A stretch of 34,204 nt of DNA from Flammeovirgaceae bacterium BBD 1991-12 (lineage in GTDB: Bacteria; Bacteroidota; Bacteroidia; Cytophagales; Cyclobacteriaceae). The notes beneath the pieces are model-generated. The model was not told where the DNA came from and searched no databases. It saw only the letters and a list, made by a program, of their open reading frames with translations. The position numbers were made by a program, and so were the translations under genes. Shown piece after piece: positions 26,197-34,204 of this stretch (positions are counted from its first letter, which is position 1; every line of letters starts with the position of its first letter). Location: the NCBI GenBank assembly GCA_001657315.1, contig LYSV01000086.1:1-34204 (forward strand), written 5' to 3'.

Positions 26197-27355
26197 CTCG
26201 GTGAAGAAGACAGTAAAAGAGTGAAAAAAATACGATGCCTTTTTGAGTATTGAGCAGATTTTCTGTAATAAAAGCCACAGCTATCAGAAAAATAAAGCTG
26301 AGCAAGTAGAAATTATTGGTTGCCCAAGCATACCGTACTGAGTAAAGGAGCATAATAATCCATATCAGCAGGCCCAGCAATCCGTTAGAGATCAATATAT
26401 CTAAGTATTGGTTATGCGTATTGTAAGCTCTATCTATGGCTAGTTCAAGATCCGTAGTTAAATAACATAGATCAAGCTCGTACTGGGAATCACCTACACC
26501 AACTCCTATTAATGGATTTTGAATAAACACACAGGTAGCCGCTTTCCATTGATTTATGCGAAAATGAAGATCATCGGATGTATCCAGAAATCTATTGTAA
26601 AAATATTGCGCCCTCACAAATAATAATCCGCAGATTACTATTGTTAATACAACGGCTGAAAGCTTAAGAAAATACTGCTTGCCATTTGACGTGAAAATCA
26701 ATAACAGGCTTCCGGTTATCAAAATTACCAATGCCATCCTCGCCTGTAGAAAGAATATGAAAAACATCAGATAGATAAGCAAAGTGAATAAGACAGTTTT
26801 TTTTTTAATAGAAAGCCTCTTCCATGAGATAAGCGACAAATTCAAATAATATAAATGAATGAAAACAAGGTAAAGAGCGAGGTAAGCCGGATGGATGTTT
26901 ACCCTTTTTGTAAAATGCGAATAGTGCCAGGCATCTGCATTGTCGACACCCTGCAGCACTTCAATTATATTACTAAGGAATAAGAAGGCGGTTAATGCAA
27001 TACAGCTAAAAGTAAAATACTTGATGATACTACCAAATGGTACTGATCTTACCGAGCCTAGAATAATCGGTACAGCTAACAGCGCAAGCCTTTTCTCTAT
27101 TTTAAAGAGACCTTCGTCCAAATGGTAGCTGTAGGTCAGGCTTATAAGTGATAGAATAAAAAACCCAATGAGTCCCCGTTGTTCCCATGAAAATTTAATA
27201 CCTATATTAAACACAATTACTATTGAAACTACCGTAGCCAGAATAATGAATATTGAATTGATTTTTATTGACCATGGCAAACTAATTACAATAGCGATCA
27301 ATAATAATGTGTGAACTTTAAATAGGAAGGGCTGATATTTTTGAATAAGGGTCAT
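26168..27355 (-). CDS. O-antigen ligase/polymerase family protein (Wzy/WaaL-like)
   Basis: A 395-residue integral membrane protein with ten or more hydrophobic helices. The conserved region IQNPLIGVGVGDSQYEL (about 275-291) followed by YNTHNQYLDILISNGLLGL is the Wzy_C/O-antigen ligase signature, with the large periplasmic loop carrying the conserved His (NTHNQ). Proteins of this family either polymerise lipid-linked repeat units or ligate the glycan to an acceptor; sequence alone does not separate the two. The gene starts 4 bases from the end of a glycosyltransferase gene and overlaps the WD40 gene by 29 bases. It is the only such protein in the window, so polymerase is the simpler guess given the Wzx-type flippase nearby. 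Confidence 0.87.
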   Translation of the reverse strand: MTLIQKYQPFLFKVHTLLLIAIVISLPWSIKINSIFIILATVVSIVIVFNIGIKFSWEQRGLIGFFILSLISLTYSYHLDEGLFKIEKRLALLAVPIILGSVRSVPFGSIIKYFTFSCIALTAFLFLSNIIEVLQGVDNADAWHYSHFTKRVNIHPAYLALYLVFIHLYYLNLSLISWKRLSIKKKTVLFTLLIYLMFFIFFLQARMALVILITGSLLLIFTSNGKQYFLKLSAVVLTIVICGLLFVRAQYFYNRFLDTSDDLHFRINQWKAATCVFIQNPLIGVGVGDSQYELDLCYLTTDLELAIDRAYNTHNQYLDILISNGLLGLLIWIIMLLYSVRYAWATNNFYLLSFIFLIAVAFITENLLNTQKGIVFFSLFYCLLHRDEKNHPTTT

Positions 27356-27359
27356 TAGA

Positions 27360-28463
27360 TCAATTCTCCAGAAACAATTTCTCGTAATTATAAACCAATT
27401 TCTCTAAAGAGAAATTTTCCACTGCGGTCTTTCTGGCATTTTGACAAAGTGAAAATCTCTTTTCATGTGTGAGGTTTGAAAAATCCAGAAGTGCTTTTTT
27501 TAACGAGCTTACATTATCGGTCTCAAATAGAAATCCATTGAATTCATTTTTTATAATTTTAGGATGATCTAAAATATTACTGGCTATAACAGGACAACCC
27601 ATTGCCAAAGATTCAATAATTACATTTGGGAAGCCCTCACCTATCGATGTATGTACAAGGCAATCCGCTTCTTTGTAAAAAGCTGTCACATTATATTGTT
27701 TTCCGGTCCATGTCCAGCAGGATTCCATATTGAGATTCTTGATTAATTGTACGCACTCTTTGTAATAGTCATTTATTTTACCTATTCGATCATAATTGCG
27801 CCCTACCCATGTGACTTTGAATTTGTTTGGAAATTTTTGATTTAATTCTGCCATTGTCCGAATGAGTAGTTTCGGATTTTTAATATGATTTACATGACCT
27901 ACCGCTAGGATATTAATTCCTTCTTTGTCTGCTAAACTATAGGTTGGTGTATATTCTAAGAGGTCTATTCCATTCAATATAGTATGGATCTTATCATTAC
28001 ATTTTGGGAATTTTCTTCTTAGAAATTCATATTGATGATGTGAGTTTGTTACTATTTTATCAGCTAAACCGTACAAACTGCGAGTTATTTTTGGTGTAAT
28101 CCCTCTTTCCAAACCATGATAACTTCTTTCTGAAACTACAACCTTAGTGTCTTTTAGAAAAGGTTTTACCAATAGTGCCAGAATGCTCGGCCGGAATAGA
28201 TAGGCACAAAGTATATCCGGATCTATACCCCTGATAGCCTTTCGTAGGTGTATGAATAGCCCTGCATATTTAAGGGTGAAGTTTTTCGGTATCTCGATAA
28301 TAGGAATTTCATGTGCTCTAAGAAAAGCCTGAAAATGATCCCCTAGAGAGTATGTCATTATATGTATATCATGCCCCTTTTGTTTTAAAGCCTTGGCCAG
28401 GTTAACTATCTGACGTTGTGCTCCACCTGAATCCAGATTGTCGATTAGTAACAGTATTTTCAT
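27360..28463 (-). CDS. GT4 glycosyltransferase
   Basis: This 367-residue GT-B enzyme starts MKILLLIDNLDSGGAQRQIV, the typical GT4 start with the SGGAQR loop. Further motifs are VVVSERSYHGLER, ILAVGHVNHIKNPKLLI and the donor-site TSIGEGFPNVIIESLAMGCPVIAS (E-x7-E). The C terminus ends with the usual ENFSLEKLVYNYEKLF helix. The ATG overlaps the stop of the upstream GT-C-like gene in an ATGA, and the ligase gene begins 4 bases after its stop, so this is a compact co-translated block. It should add one sugar of the repeat unit; specificity is unknown. Confidence 0.92.
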   Translation of the reverse strand: MKILLLIDNLDSGGAQRQIVNLAKALKQKGHDIHIMTYSLGDHFQAFLRAHEIPIIEIPKNFTLKYAGLFIHLRKAIRGIDPDILCAYLFRPSILALLVKPFLKDTKVVVSERSYHGLERGITPKITRSLYGLADKIVTNSHHQYEFLRRKFPKCNDKIHTILNGIDLLEYTPTYSLADKEGINILAVGHVNHIKNPKLLIRTMAELNQKFPNKFKVTWVGRNYDRIGKINDYYKECVQLIKNLNMESCWTWTGKQYNVTAFYKEADCLVHTSIGEGFPNVIIESLAMGCPVIASNILDHPKIIKNEFNGFLFETDNVSSLKKALLDFSNLTHEKRFSLCQNARKTAVENFSLEKLVYNYEKLFLEN

Positions 28464-29893
28464 GTACTTTTTAAAAGTAAATAAAGAATAAAACCTGCAA
28501 ATCCTGTTATTGCACTAGCACTAAAAAAATGAAGAAATGACAACGGGTAACGAATAATATAAGCCACTACAAATAGAATAATTAGAGGATGAAGAAAATA
28601 TAAATGCCGCGGATTTCCAGATGTCATTGAAACGACTATTAATGAAATCACCAACGTTACAACAACTGCATGTAAAATACTTCGAAGTGACTTATCCTTG
28701 GTAAGTTGAAAGTACCCTCCTATAAACACTGGGGCAACTACGTACCACAAGATATTTCCAACACCCATAAATACTGTTTTTAAATTAAAGGTCTTTATGA
28801 ATTCTGGAGGTACTGGACTTAAATAGGTATATACCAAAAGCAATAAAAAGATAATAGGATTATTGGATTGTTTCAAGATCGAACCAAACGAATCGTTGGA
28901 AGCTTGTTCTAATGAATGAGCCTGGTAAAAATTAACTGTATTTACTATTCGTTTAAATAGATCCACATCAGAATTTTTCAAAACGTTTAAATTTCCACTT
29001 ACAAGATATATTGATGTTGCTAAAACCAAAATTATCATGACAATGCTCAACCATTTATTATAAATAGTTATTTGCTTGATTCGCAAGGCCGATGCCCAAT
29101 ATGTGATCATGAATACAATCGCTAGTGCCGCTGATGCTCCTCTCAACTCAAAAAGAAGGCTAAGTAGAATGGTTATACTAATAATCTTCACTTTAGAAGA
29201 ATATGAAGATATGGTAATAGAAACGATGGAAAGAAAAATAGTTCCTATTAAAGTATCTCTTATAATTATTATTGAATAGAATATGACCGGAGTATAGAGC
29301 AAAACAATGAAAGCTGAAATAAGTCCAATTTTTATTGTAAATAGTCTTTTGGCTATGATGAAAGTAAGAGATGGAATAAAAGCCCCAAACCAGCAATTAA
29401 TCAAATTAAGGTGAAAGAAATGCTCACTTTCAATGTTGAGGAATTTTAAAAACTTTAGCCAAAATCCAAAAATTAAAATGTATGCCTTATAGTTAATAGA
29501 TTCCCAGGTTACACCATACGTATTAAATGCTCGTTGATCGAAAGTGGTTGTATCATTAGCCCAATACTTCGTTAAAATAAAGAAGGTCTGATCATCAGCT
29601 ACTCCGTTAAATGGAAGGCCAAGAGAATATTCAAAATAAAAAATAAAAACAACTGACAATATTATATTCAATGAAAACGATTTGATAAAGAATATCAATG
29701 AAGTGTATCCTGATGAAGCTAATATGATCAAACCCAGCGAACTAAATACCGCAACCGTGAAAAAAACAGAAAAGACGTCATAGTGAATTGAATGCACCAA
29801 AAGAAATACATTTGATACAAAAAACAGTGATGCCACAAGGTATGAGTATGGATACCATAAATACGTTTTTTTCCTGTACAAGACTTTGTCCAT
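28460..29893 (-). CDS. Polytopic membrane protein, GT-C/GT39-like
   Basis: A 477-residue membrane protein with about eleven hydrophobic helices. Between the first helices lies a periplasmic loop with the acidic pair GVADDQTFF and then a WANDTTTFDQRAFNTYG stretch, which fits GT-C enzymes that use polyprenyl-phosphate sugars (acidic residues in the first external loop). Downstream segments such as IIIRDTLIGTIFLS and FELRGASAALAIV also recall that family. An open frame extends to a TTG at 29917; the ATG at 29893 (MDKVLYRKKTYLW) is preferred. The stop overlaps the next glycosyltransferase by 4 bases. Alternative: a Wzy-type polymerase of low similarity. Family placement is moderate. Confidence 0.65.
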   Translation of the reverse strand: MDKVLYRKKTYLWYPYSYLVASLFFVSNVFLLVHSIHYDVFSVFFTVAVFSSLGLIILASSGYTSLIFFIKSFSLNIILSVVFIFYFEYSLGLPFNGVADDQTFFILTKYWANDTTTFDQRAFNTYGVTWESINYKAYILIFGFWLKFLKFLNIESEHFFHLNLINCWFGAFIPSLTFIIAKRLFTIKIGLISAFIVLLYTPVIFYSIIIIRDTLIGTIFLSIVSITISSYSSKVKIISITILLSLLFELRGASAALAIVFMITYWASALRIKQITIYNKWLSIVMIILVLATSIYLVSGNLNVLKNSDVDLFKRIVNTVNFYQAHSLEQASNDSFGSILKQSNNPIIFLLLLVYTYLSPVPPEFIKTFNLKTVFMGVGNILWYVVAPVFIGGYFQLTKDKSLRSILHAVVVTLVISLIVVSMTSGNPRHLYFLHPLIILFVVAYIIRYPLSFLHFFSASAITGFAGFILYLLLKST

Positions 29894-29948
29894 TTTTCTA
29901 GCGTTGTGGAATAGCAATTTGGTTTCTCCAAATAATGAAACTTAACCC

Positions 29949-31406
29949 CTATCTATTCAGATAGCCAATAAATGTTTTCTTAATGCTTAATTGTTGCGCA
30001 TGATCAAATAATAGTTTAAAAGCGAGAATAGGAAAAACTATCAAAATTATTAGCTTTACGAACATCGGGACATTATAAAATTTAGAGGCTAATGCTAAAC
30101 CGAATGAAATACCAGTGAAGATTATAACTGATGATTCAAATTCTAAAGCATAATACTTCTTTGATATTTGTGCAGAAATTATACACATCGAAGCTTTAGC
30201 AATTAGAACTGATAGTGCAGCACCTATTAATAAATAAGTAGGAACCAAGAGCAAATTAGATATTATTAGAATAATCAACCCTGATGAATATACAAAGAGG
30301 TTGTATGTAGTGTTTTTTGACCAATATATTCCTAGCATTGTAAATTCCATCACCCCTGTACAAATCCAGCTGGCTGCAATCAGTGGGTATACATTCAAAG
30401 ACTGAGTATAACTATCATTAGCGATTATAGCTATCAAGCCATCTCCAAAAAAAGTATATATCATCAAAATATAACATAACCCAATGATGTAAAGCTTATA
30501 TACTTTAGAGAATATACCTGTGGCAAGATCACTATGCCAATTTGAGTAAGCATAAGGCCCAAAAGCTATAGAAAATGCTGAAACAATAGCTGCCATTACC
30601 GCTCCCATTTTTACCCCTATGGAATACTCAGCTATCAATTCGTAACTCACTTCCTTTTGTAGAAAAAATCTGTCTATTGTAGGTATTAACATTCCAGCCA
30701 TCATAATTACCGTAAATGGAAGACCATACCTGGTCATTTGTTTCCAGGCATACAATTCCTTCCGTTTAAACACTGTAAACTTAAGCTTCTTCCTATTTAG
30801 TATGATACCTACGATTGCAAATACATTTGCTGCTATAATAAGTGACAAAATGGCTCCGAGTATACCCATTTTAAAAACCTTTAAAAAAAGGTAGACCGAT
30901 CCCAATGTGGTAACCAAATTGCCTACCGTCATCAGGATATATTTATTGCGACTAAACGTCCATTTAAATAAGTTTATTGAGAAAAGGTAGAATACCTGCC
31001 CAGGGATGACAAAAAGAGCAATTTTCCAAAAAAATATAAGCTGGTTACTCGAAGGATAGATTAATGAACCTATAAAGTCTCCAAACAGCAAAAAGAATAG
31101 AAAAAAGAATACGGTGAGGATCACTTGTATAAAAAAACCAATCGATACAATAGTGTTTCGGTAGTCATCATCCTCTTTTCTATCGTAATAAAAGCGCGCA
31201 ATAGCCGAATCTTGCCCCAACACTACAATACCCGTAAAAATTGAGCTAAATACTATAGTTAAATCGTAGATGCCGTACTCCTCTTTCGATAGAGCTTCTA
31301 CAATTATGGGTATTATCAGTAAGTTTCCAAATTTTGAAAGGCCGCCTGTAATACCATATATCAAACTGTCCTTAAACAGTTGAGATATCGCATTTTTAAA
31401 TTTCAT
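29949..31406 (-). CDS. Wzx-type polysaccharide flippase
   Basis: A 485-residue protein with 12-14 transmembrane helices and the MATE-like start FKDSLIYGITGGLSKFGNLLIIPI, typical of the polysaccharide-transporter (PST/Wzx, MVF) family. It is predicted to flip the undecaprenyl-diphosphate-linked repeat unit from the cytoplasmic to the periplasmic leaflet. The polar residues in TM1 and the segment YGLPFTVIMMAGMLIPTIDRFFL, with Asp and Arg in the middle of the protein, match the central motif of this family. It overlaps the upstream glycosyltransferase by 11 bases and is 55 bases from the GT-C-like gene. Together with the ligase/polymerase it defines a Wzx/Wzy-like export route. Confidence 0.9.
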   Translation of the reverse strand: MKFKNAISQLFKDSLIYGITGGLSKFGNLLIIPIIVEALSKEEYGIYDLTIVFSSIFTGIVVLGQDSAIARFYYDRKEDDDYRNTIVSIGFFIQVILTVFFFLFFLLFGDFIGSLIYPSSNQLIFFWKIALFVIPGQVFYLFSINLFKWTFSRNKYILMTVGNLVTTLGSVYLFLKVFKMGILGAILSLIIAANVFAIVGIILNRKKLKFTVFKRKELYAWKQMTRYGLPFTVIMMAGMLIPTIDRFFLQKEVSYELIAEYSIGVKMGAVMAAIVSAFSIAFGPYAYSNWHSDLATGIFSKVYKLYIIGLCYILMIYTFFGDGLIAIIANDSYTQSLNVYPLIAASWICTGVMEFTMLGIYWSKNTTYNLFVYSSGLIILIISNLLLVPTYLLIGAALSVLIAKASMCIISAQISKKYYALEFESSVIIFTGISFGLALASKFYNVPMFVKLIILIVFPILAFKLLFDHAQQLSIKKTFIGYLNR

Positions 31407-32583
31407 CTTTTAACTCTATAAGCTCACGATATTTTTCTATGGGCTCCTGTATAGCATATTTGAAAAGCCATTTTTTCCCTTCCTCTCCTACTCTCCTTAG
31501 TCGATCAGGATCTTTCGAAAGAGAAACTATACCGTTTTCTACTTCGATGTCGTTATGAGCTGATACCATAGGGTATAACTTGGGATAGAAACTTTCATAA
31601 TTTTTATCAATACGATAATGCATTAGTGGGCAACCCATGGCAAGAGTTTCGTAGACCACACCATACGTCATCCAACTATATGAAAGTTCTCCAATTACCA
31701 TATCTACATAAGTGAGACAAAGCATAATCTCCTTTCGCTTTAATGGAGGCAGCCATATAACAAATTTTTCTAAATTTAGATGAGCAATTAATTTTTTTGT
31801 ATGCACCACGTCAGGGCCATATTCAACTAATATTAGCTTAACCTTTTTTTCGGCATGATGGGTTATGAATCTTTTAAATCCCTTAATGAGTTTATCATTT
31901 CCTTTGGCATTCCATTTGACCGCTGGCTTGCTTTTCCAAAGCTGCCTGCAGTATTGAAATAACAATATTTCATTTTCGGTTCTAAGCGTGTTCAACTCAC
32001 ACAAAAGAGATGTATTTTCAAAATGATTTTGGATTGTGTCATCAGTATATGTTTTATGGTAAAACATGGGCATCCCTAATTGAATACGTTTATTTTTCAA
32101 GCCCATTTTTAACAACAATTGTTCAAGTTTCGTATCTGCTCTATCCAAATGCAGATAATTTGATTTTTTAATACCCATCCTTTGATGTCTACTCAAACTG
32201 AGATAAGTAAATAATCTTTTAGGGTGGACAAATTGAAAAAAAGGAAGTTTATATATATCTGAACCATAAGGCGCAAAAATATCAAGCTTTCTATCTATTT
32301 TGTTAACAAAAGCCGGGCTAGTACCACATCCTATTAGAAAATCAAAGGTTTTTAAATCATCTTCTACCTTCTCAAAGTCGATATTTTGAAAACTCTCTAA
32401 ATCTCCCCAATTTAACTGAATTGTAAAATTTGTATATTCATCTGTGAACGTATCGTTATGAGGTAAAAAGTGATCTGTCTCATTGTTAAACAACAATAAA
32501 TGGGCATTAATACCTATATCTCTTAAATATCGTGTGATAGCAAAGAAGTTGTTGTTCATATTGCCGATTAGCGCTACCTTCAT
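31396..32583 (-). CDS. Putative GT-B glycosyltransferase, diverged
   Basis: A 395-residue soluble protein with a two-Rossmann GT-B pattern: the start MKVALIGNMNNNFFAITRYL, IFAPYGSDIYKLPFF in the middle, VKLILVEYGPDVVHTKKLI, WLPPLKRKEIMLCLTYVDMV and MTYGVVYETLAMGCPLMHYR, the equivalent of the GT4 donor site with one Glu (YETLAMG). The second Glu of E-x7-E is replaced, so it is only distantly related to GT4. It resembles surface-polysaccharide glycosyltransferases of unknown specificity. A GTG at 32589 would add two residues and overlap the upstream stop; the ATG at 32583 is preferred. It overlaps the flippase gene by 11 bases. Confidence 0.72.
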   Translation of the reverse strand: MKVALIGNMNNNFFAITRYLRDIGINAHLLLFNNETDHFLPHNDTFTDEYTNFTIQLNWGDLESFQNIDFEKVEDDLKTFDFLIGCGTSPAFVNKIDRKLDIFAPYGSDIYKLPFFQFVHPKRLFTYLSLSRHQRMGIKKSNYLHLDRADTKLEQLLLKMGLKNKRIQLGMPMFYHKTYTDDTIQNHFENTSLLCELNTLRTENEILLFQYCRQLWKSKPAVKWNAKGNDKLIKGFKRFITHHAEKKVKLILVEYGPDVVHTKKLIAHLNLEKFVIWLPPLKRKEIMLCLTYVDMVIGELSYSWMTYGVVYETLAMGCPLMHYRIDKNYESFYPKLYPMVSAHNDIEVENGIVSLSKDPDRLRRVGEEGKKWLFKYAIQEPIEKYRELIELKDEI

Positions 32584-32588
32584 CCCCA

Positions 32589-33374
32589 CTATAGTTCACT
32601 TGGTTTGTTAGCTATTATTTCAATTAATGCCTTTTTCTTTCCTTCTAAACTATTGTAAAATATAATATCCGGTGTAGGTGAAGCACTGTTCGCTACAAAT
32701 GAAGCATACCCTTCTAGTTTTGAATCTATGTTTTCAAAGCCAGCGTTTTTTACTTGTTTCAAAAACCACTTCTCTGAAAAAAAATATTTTTTCGACATGG
32801 TAATCTGTAGAATAGCCATTTTCAAAATACTATATATACTCCTGGCATCTTTTCGTATCATTCTAAGATACCAAGGCCATAAGTCGGTCATTACATAAAG
32901 CTTCCCCCCGGGCTTAAGCACACGATTAAACTCTTTTAAGGATTTTTTAACACTAGTTAACATGATCACACTATAACAAAAAACAGCATCAAATGAATTA
33001 GCCTGGAATGGAATCTCTTCCAGGGATGCATATTGAAAGTTAACTTTAGATTCCAATTTCGTTGATTTGATTAGTTCATTTGCTACAAATAATCTTCCAC
33101 TATCAACATCAATTCCTTCGACCTTATTATTGAGCTTCGCAAAAGCGACGGACCATTGCCCCATTCCACATCCAGCGTCTAAGACTCGGTCACAGTTTGT
33201 AATTCCCAAATGTTTGATTCTCTTTAGATAATTCTCACAGCTACGTTTTTCTGTAAATTCATTTGAGACAAAATCTAAATCTCTTTTCGACAAAAGTGGA
33301 AACAATTCCATAGGAAAGGCCCAATCGCTTTTTTTTAATTCCTTGATTAAAAGATTTCTTTCTGTGTCAACCAT
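32589..33374 (-). CDS. Class I SAM-dependent methyltransferase
   Basis: This 261-residue protein has the Methyltransf_11/25-type core: motif I RVLDAGCGMGQWSVAFAKL (about 63-81), GIDVDSGRL for cofactor binding, ASLEEIPFQANSFDAVFCYSV (motif IV) and FNRVLKPGGKLYVMTD. A helical C-terminal part (about 160-261) probably forms a substrate lid. It sits 5 bases upstream of the diverged glycosyltransferase gene, so it is in the same operon. It may methylate a sugar of the repeat unit or act as a chain-modifying enzyme. It is the third methyltransferase of the locus and shares little with the other two outside the core motifs. Confidence 0.88.
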   Translation of the reverse strand: MVDTERNLLIKELKKSDWAFPMELFPLLSKRDLDFVSNEFTEKRSCENYLKRIKHLGITNCDRVLDAGCGMGQWSVAFAKLNNKVEGIDVDSGRLFVANELIKSTKLESKVNFQYASLEEIPFQANSFDAVFCYSVIMLTSVKKSLKEFNRVLKPGGKLYVMTDLWPWYLRMIRKDARSIYSILKMAILQITMSKKYFFSEKWFLKQVKNAGFENIDSKLEGYASFVANSASPTPDIIFYNSLEGKKKALIEIIANKPSEL

Positions 33375-33470
33375 ACAAATACTTGATCGTTAAGTGGCCT
33401 TTTCATACCAAATTCATGAATTAGATAAAGCTTTTTTTAACATATATTGATTTTTAAAAAAATCGCTTTC

Positions 33471-34193
33471 CTATTCATAAAAATGATTATCAAAATAAGT
33501 CTCCGGATGGATAAGAGAATATAAGATTTTATGACCTGCCTTGACATGTTCACCTAATGAGTCATTGTTACCAGGTATTAGCCGTCCTTTATCATAGCAT
33601 TTCCATCTTACCCATTCAGAATCAGATATATAAAAAGATTCTTGAAATAAGTTGAATGCTGGTTCCTTATCATAAGCTTCATAAAGCAAGTCATATTCGG
33701 AAGCTCTTTTATCTTGCCAGAAATCAAGATTGTTAAGTCCAGTCATACCACCATGACTTGCTATACCTTTCACTTCTATTTTCAGCATCTCATTCATTAT
33801 TTTAAGGTCACGCAAGAGGCAATCTTCGGCATTTTCCTGCCAGATGACAGATTGATCTATAATCTCTGAATGATATCCGATCTCGTGACCACTATTGACG
33901 ATGAATTTTAAAATACGATAATTTTCAAATGAAAATGGATTATATTCAGGGGCATGGAGTCGAATGAAAAAAGTGGCTGGAATATTCAATGTATTAAAAA
34001 TTTTCGCCAGCCGTTCAGCCTTTTTTATAGAAACATCTACATCAACCCTGTTGATAAGTACTTTGTGACGTGCTTTACGTTTTTTGTAATCTATATAATC
34101 GACACATCTTATTACTTCATAACTATTATTAATTGCAGCTACAAATTGTTCTTTAATATTACTAAATGTAAAATGAAACTGATTTGACATCAT
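33471..34193 (-). CDS. NodB-like polysaccharide deacetylase, possibly 5' partial
   Basis: A protein of at least 240 residues with a polysaccharide-deacetylase pattern. The metal-binding Asp is in NRVDVDVSIKKAERLAKIF, followed by IPATFFIRLH and the HxxxH motif in SGHEIGYHSE; HGGMTG and LIHPETYF lie near the C terminus. It should remove acetyl groups from an amino sugar of the glycan, or act on a related amide. ATGs at 34193 and 34190 are good starts, but the frame is open to the window edge (34204), so the gene could begin outside. The 96-base gap to the methyltransferase gene holds only an AT-rich mini-palindrome (GATTTTT...AAAAATC near 33450). No signal peptide is visible at these starts. 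Confidence 0.8.
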   Translation of the reverse strand: MMSNQFHFTFSNIKEQFVAAINNSYEVIRCVDYIDYKKRKARHKVLINRVDVDVSIKKAERLAKIFNTLNIPATFFIRLHAPEYNPFSFENYRILKFIVNSGHEIGYHSEIIDQSVIWQENAEDCLLRDLKIMNEMLKIEVKGIASHGGMTGLNNLDFWQDKRASEYDLLYEAYDKEPAFNLFQESFYISDSEWVRWKCYDKGRLIPGNNDSLGEHVKAGHKILYSLIHPETYFDNHFYE

Positions 34194-34204
34194 CAATAGA
34201 TATA

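Noticed and set aside
33446-33465. AT-only palindrome before the deacetylase 3' end as a terminator
   Set aside because: The stem has a single G-C pair and lies in generally AT-rich DNA, so it is not a credible terminator.
1-34204. tRNA, rRNA or CRISPR array
   Set aside because: No cloverleaf ends, no rRNA-like conserved blocks and no regularly spaced direct repeats were seen on either strand.

Overview
The window looks like the chromosome of a Bacteroidota member, probably of the Cytophagales type. The evidence is a secreted protein with a type IX secretion (T9SS) C-terminal sorting domain, a BatD-type protein, an Nfu_N/NifU fusion and Bacteroidota-style leaders without strong Shine-Dalgarno sequences. 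Assignment below phylum is inference.

Region 1 (about 1-13.4 kb) is ordinary housekeeping DNA, judged by eye to be in the mid-40s %GC. On the minus strand it carries a seven-repeat T9SS-exported beta-propeller, an Nfu-type Fe-S protein, two tandem dicarboxylate/amino-acid:cation symporters behind aroC, an orphan batD and queG. On the plus strand are a conserved 61-residue protein, an ECF sigma factor translationally coupled to a four-helix membrane protein, and a DUF2314-like membrane protein. Two non-coding structures stand out: a MITE-like fold-back element (about 7.1-7.35 kb) and two concentric perfect inverted repeats in the divergent promoter of the sigma factor.

Region 2 (about 12.4-34.2 kb, clearly more AT-rich from 13.5 kb on) is a surface-polysaccharide locus, almost all on the minus strand. 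A WecA/TagO-like priming transferase and a divergent WbuB-like glycosyltransferase sit at one end. They are followed by a 1.5-kb graveyard, two methyltransferases with an IS1595-like transposase relic between them, and a heparinase-fold protein / two-domain dehydrogenase / asparagine-synthase-like amidotransferase module. A tightly overlapping operon then encodes three GT-B glycosyltransferases, a periplasmic WD40 propeller, an O-antigen ligase/polymerase, a GT-C-like membrane protein, a Wzx flippase, a methyltransferase and a polysaccharide deacetylase that may run off the right edge. Together they fit a lipid-linked repeat unit that is primed by the WecA-like enzyme, extended by glycosyltransferases, decorated (methyl groups, deacetylation, possibly amidation or oxidation), flipped by Wzx and polymerised or ligated. 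No Wza/Wzc export genes or nucleotide-sugar synthesis genes are visible, so the locus probably continues to the right.

The most interesting signals are: (i) 14.76-16.30 kb is a decayed, internally deleted second copy of the heparinase-dehydrogenase pair that survives intact at 18.5-22.2 kb; (ii) an exported seven-repeat WD40 protein is translationally interlocked with glycosyltransferase and ligase genes; (iii) the nested dyad at 10.53-10.60 kb; (iv) the fold-back element at 7.1-7.35 kb.
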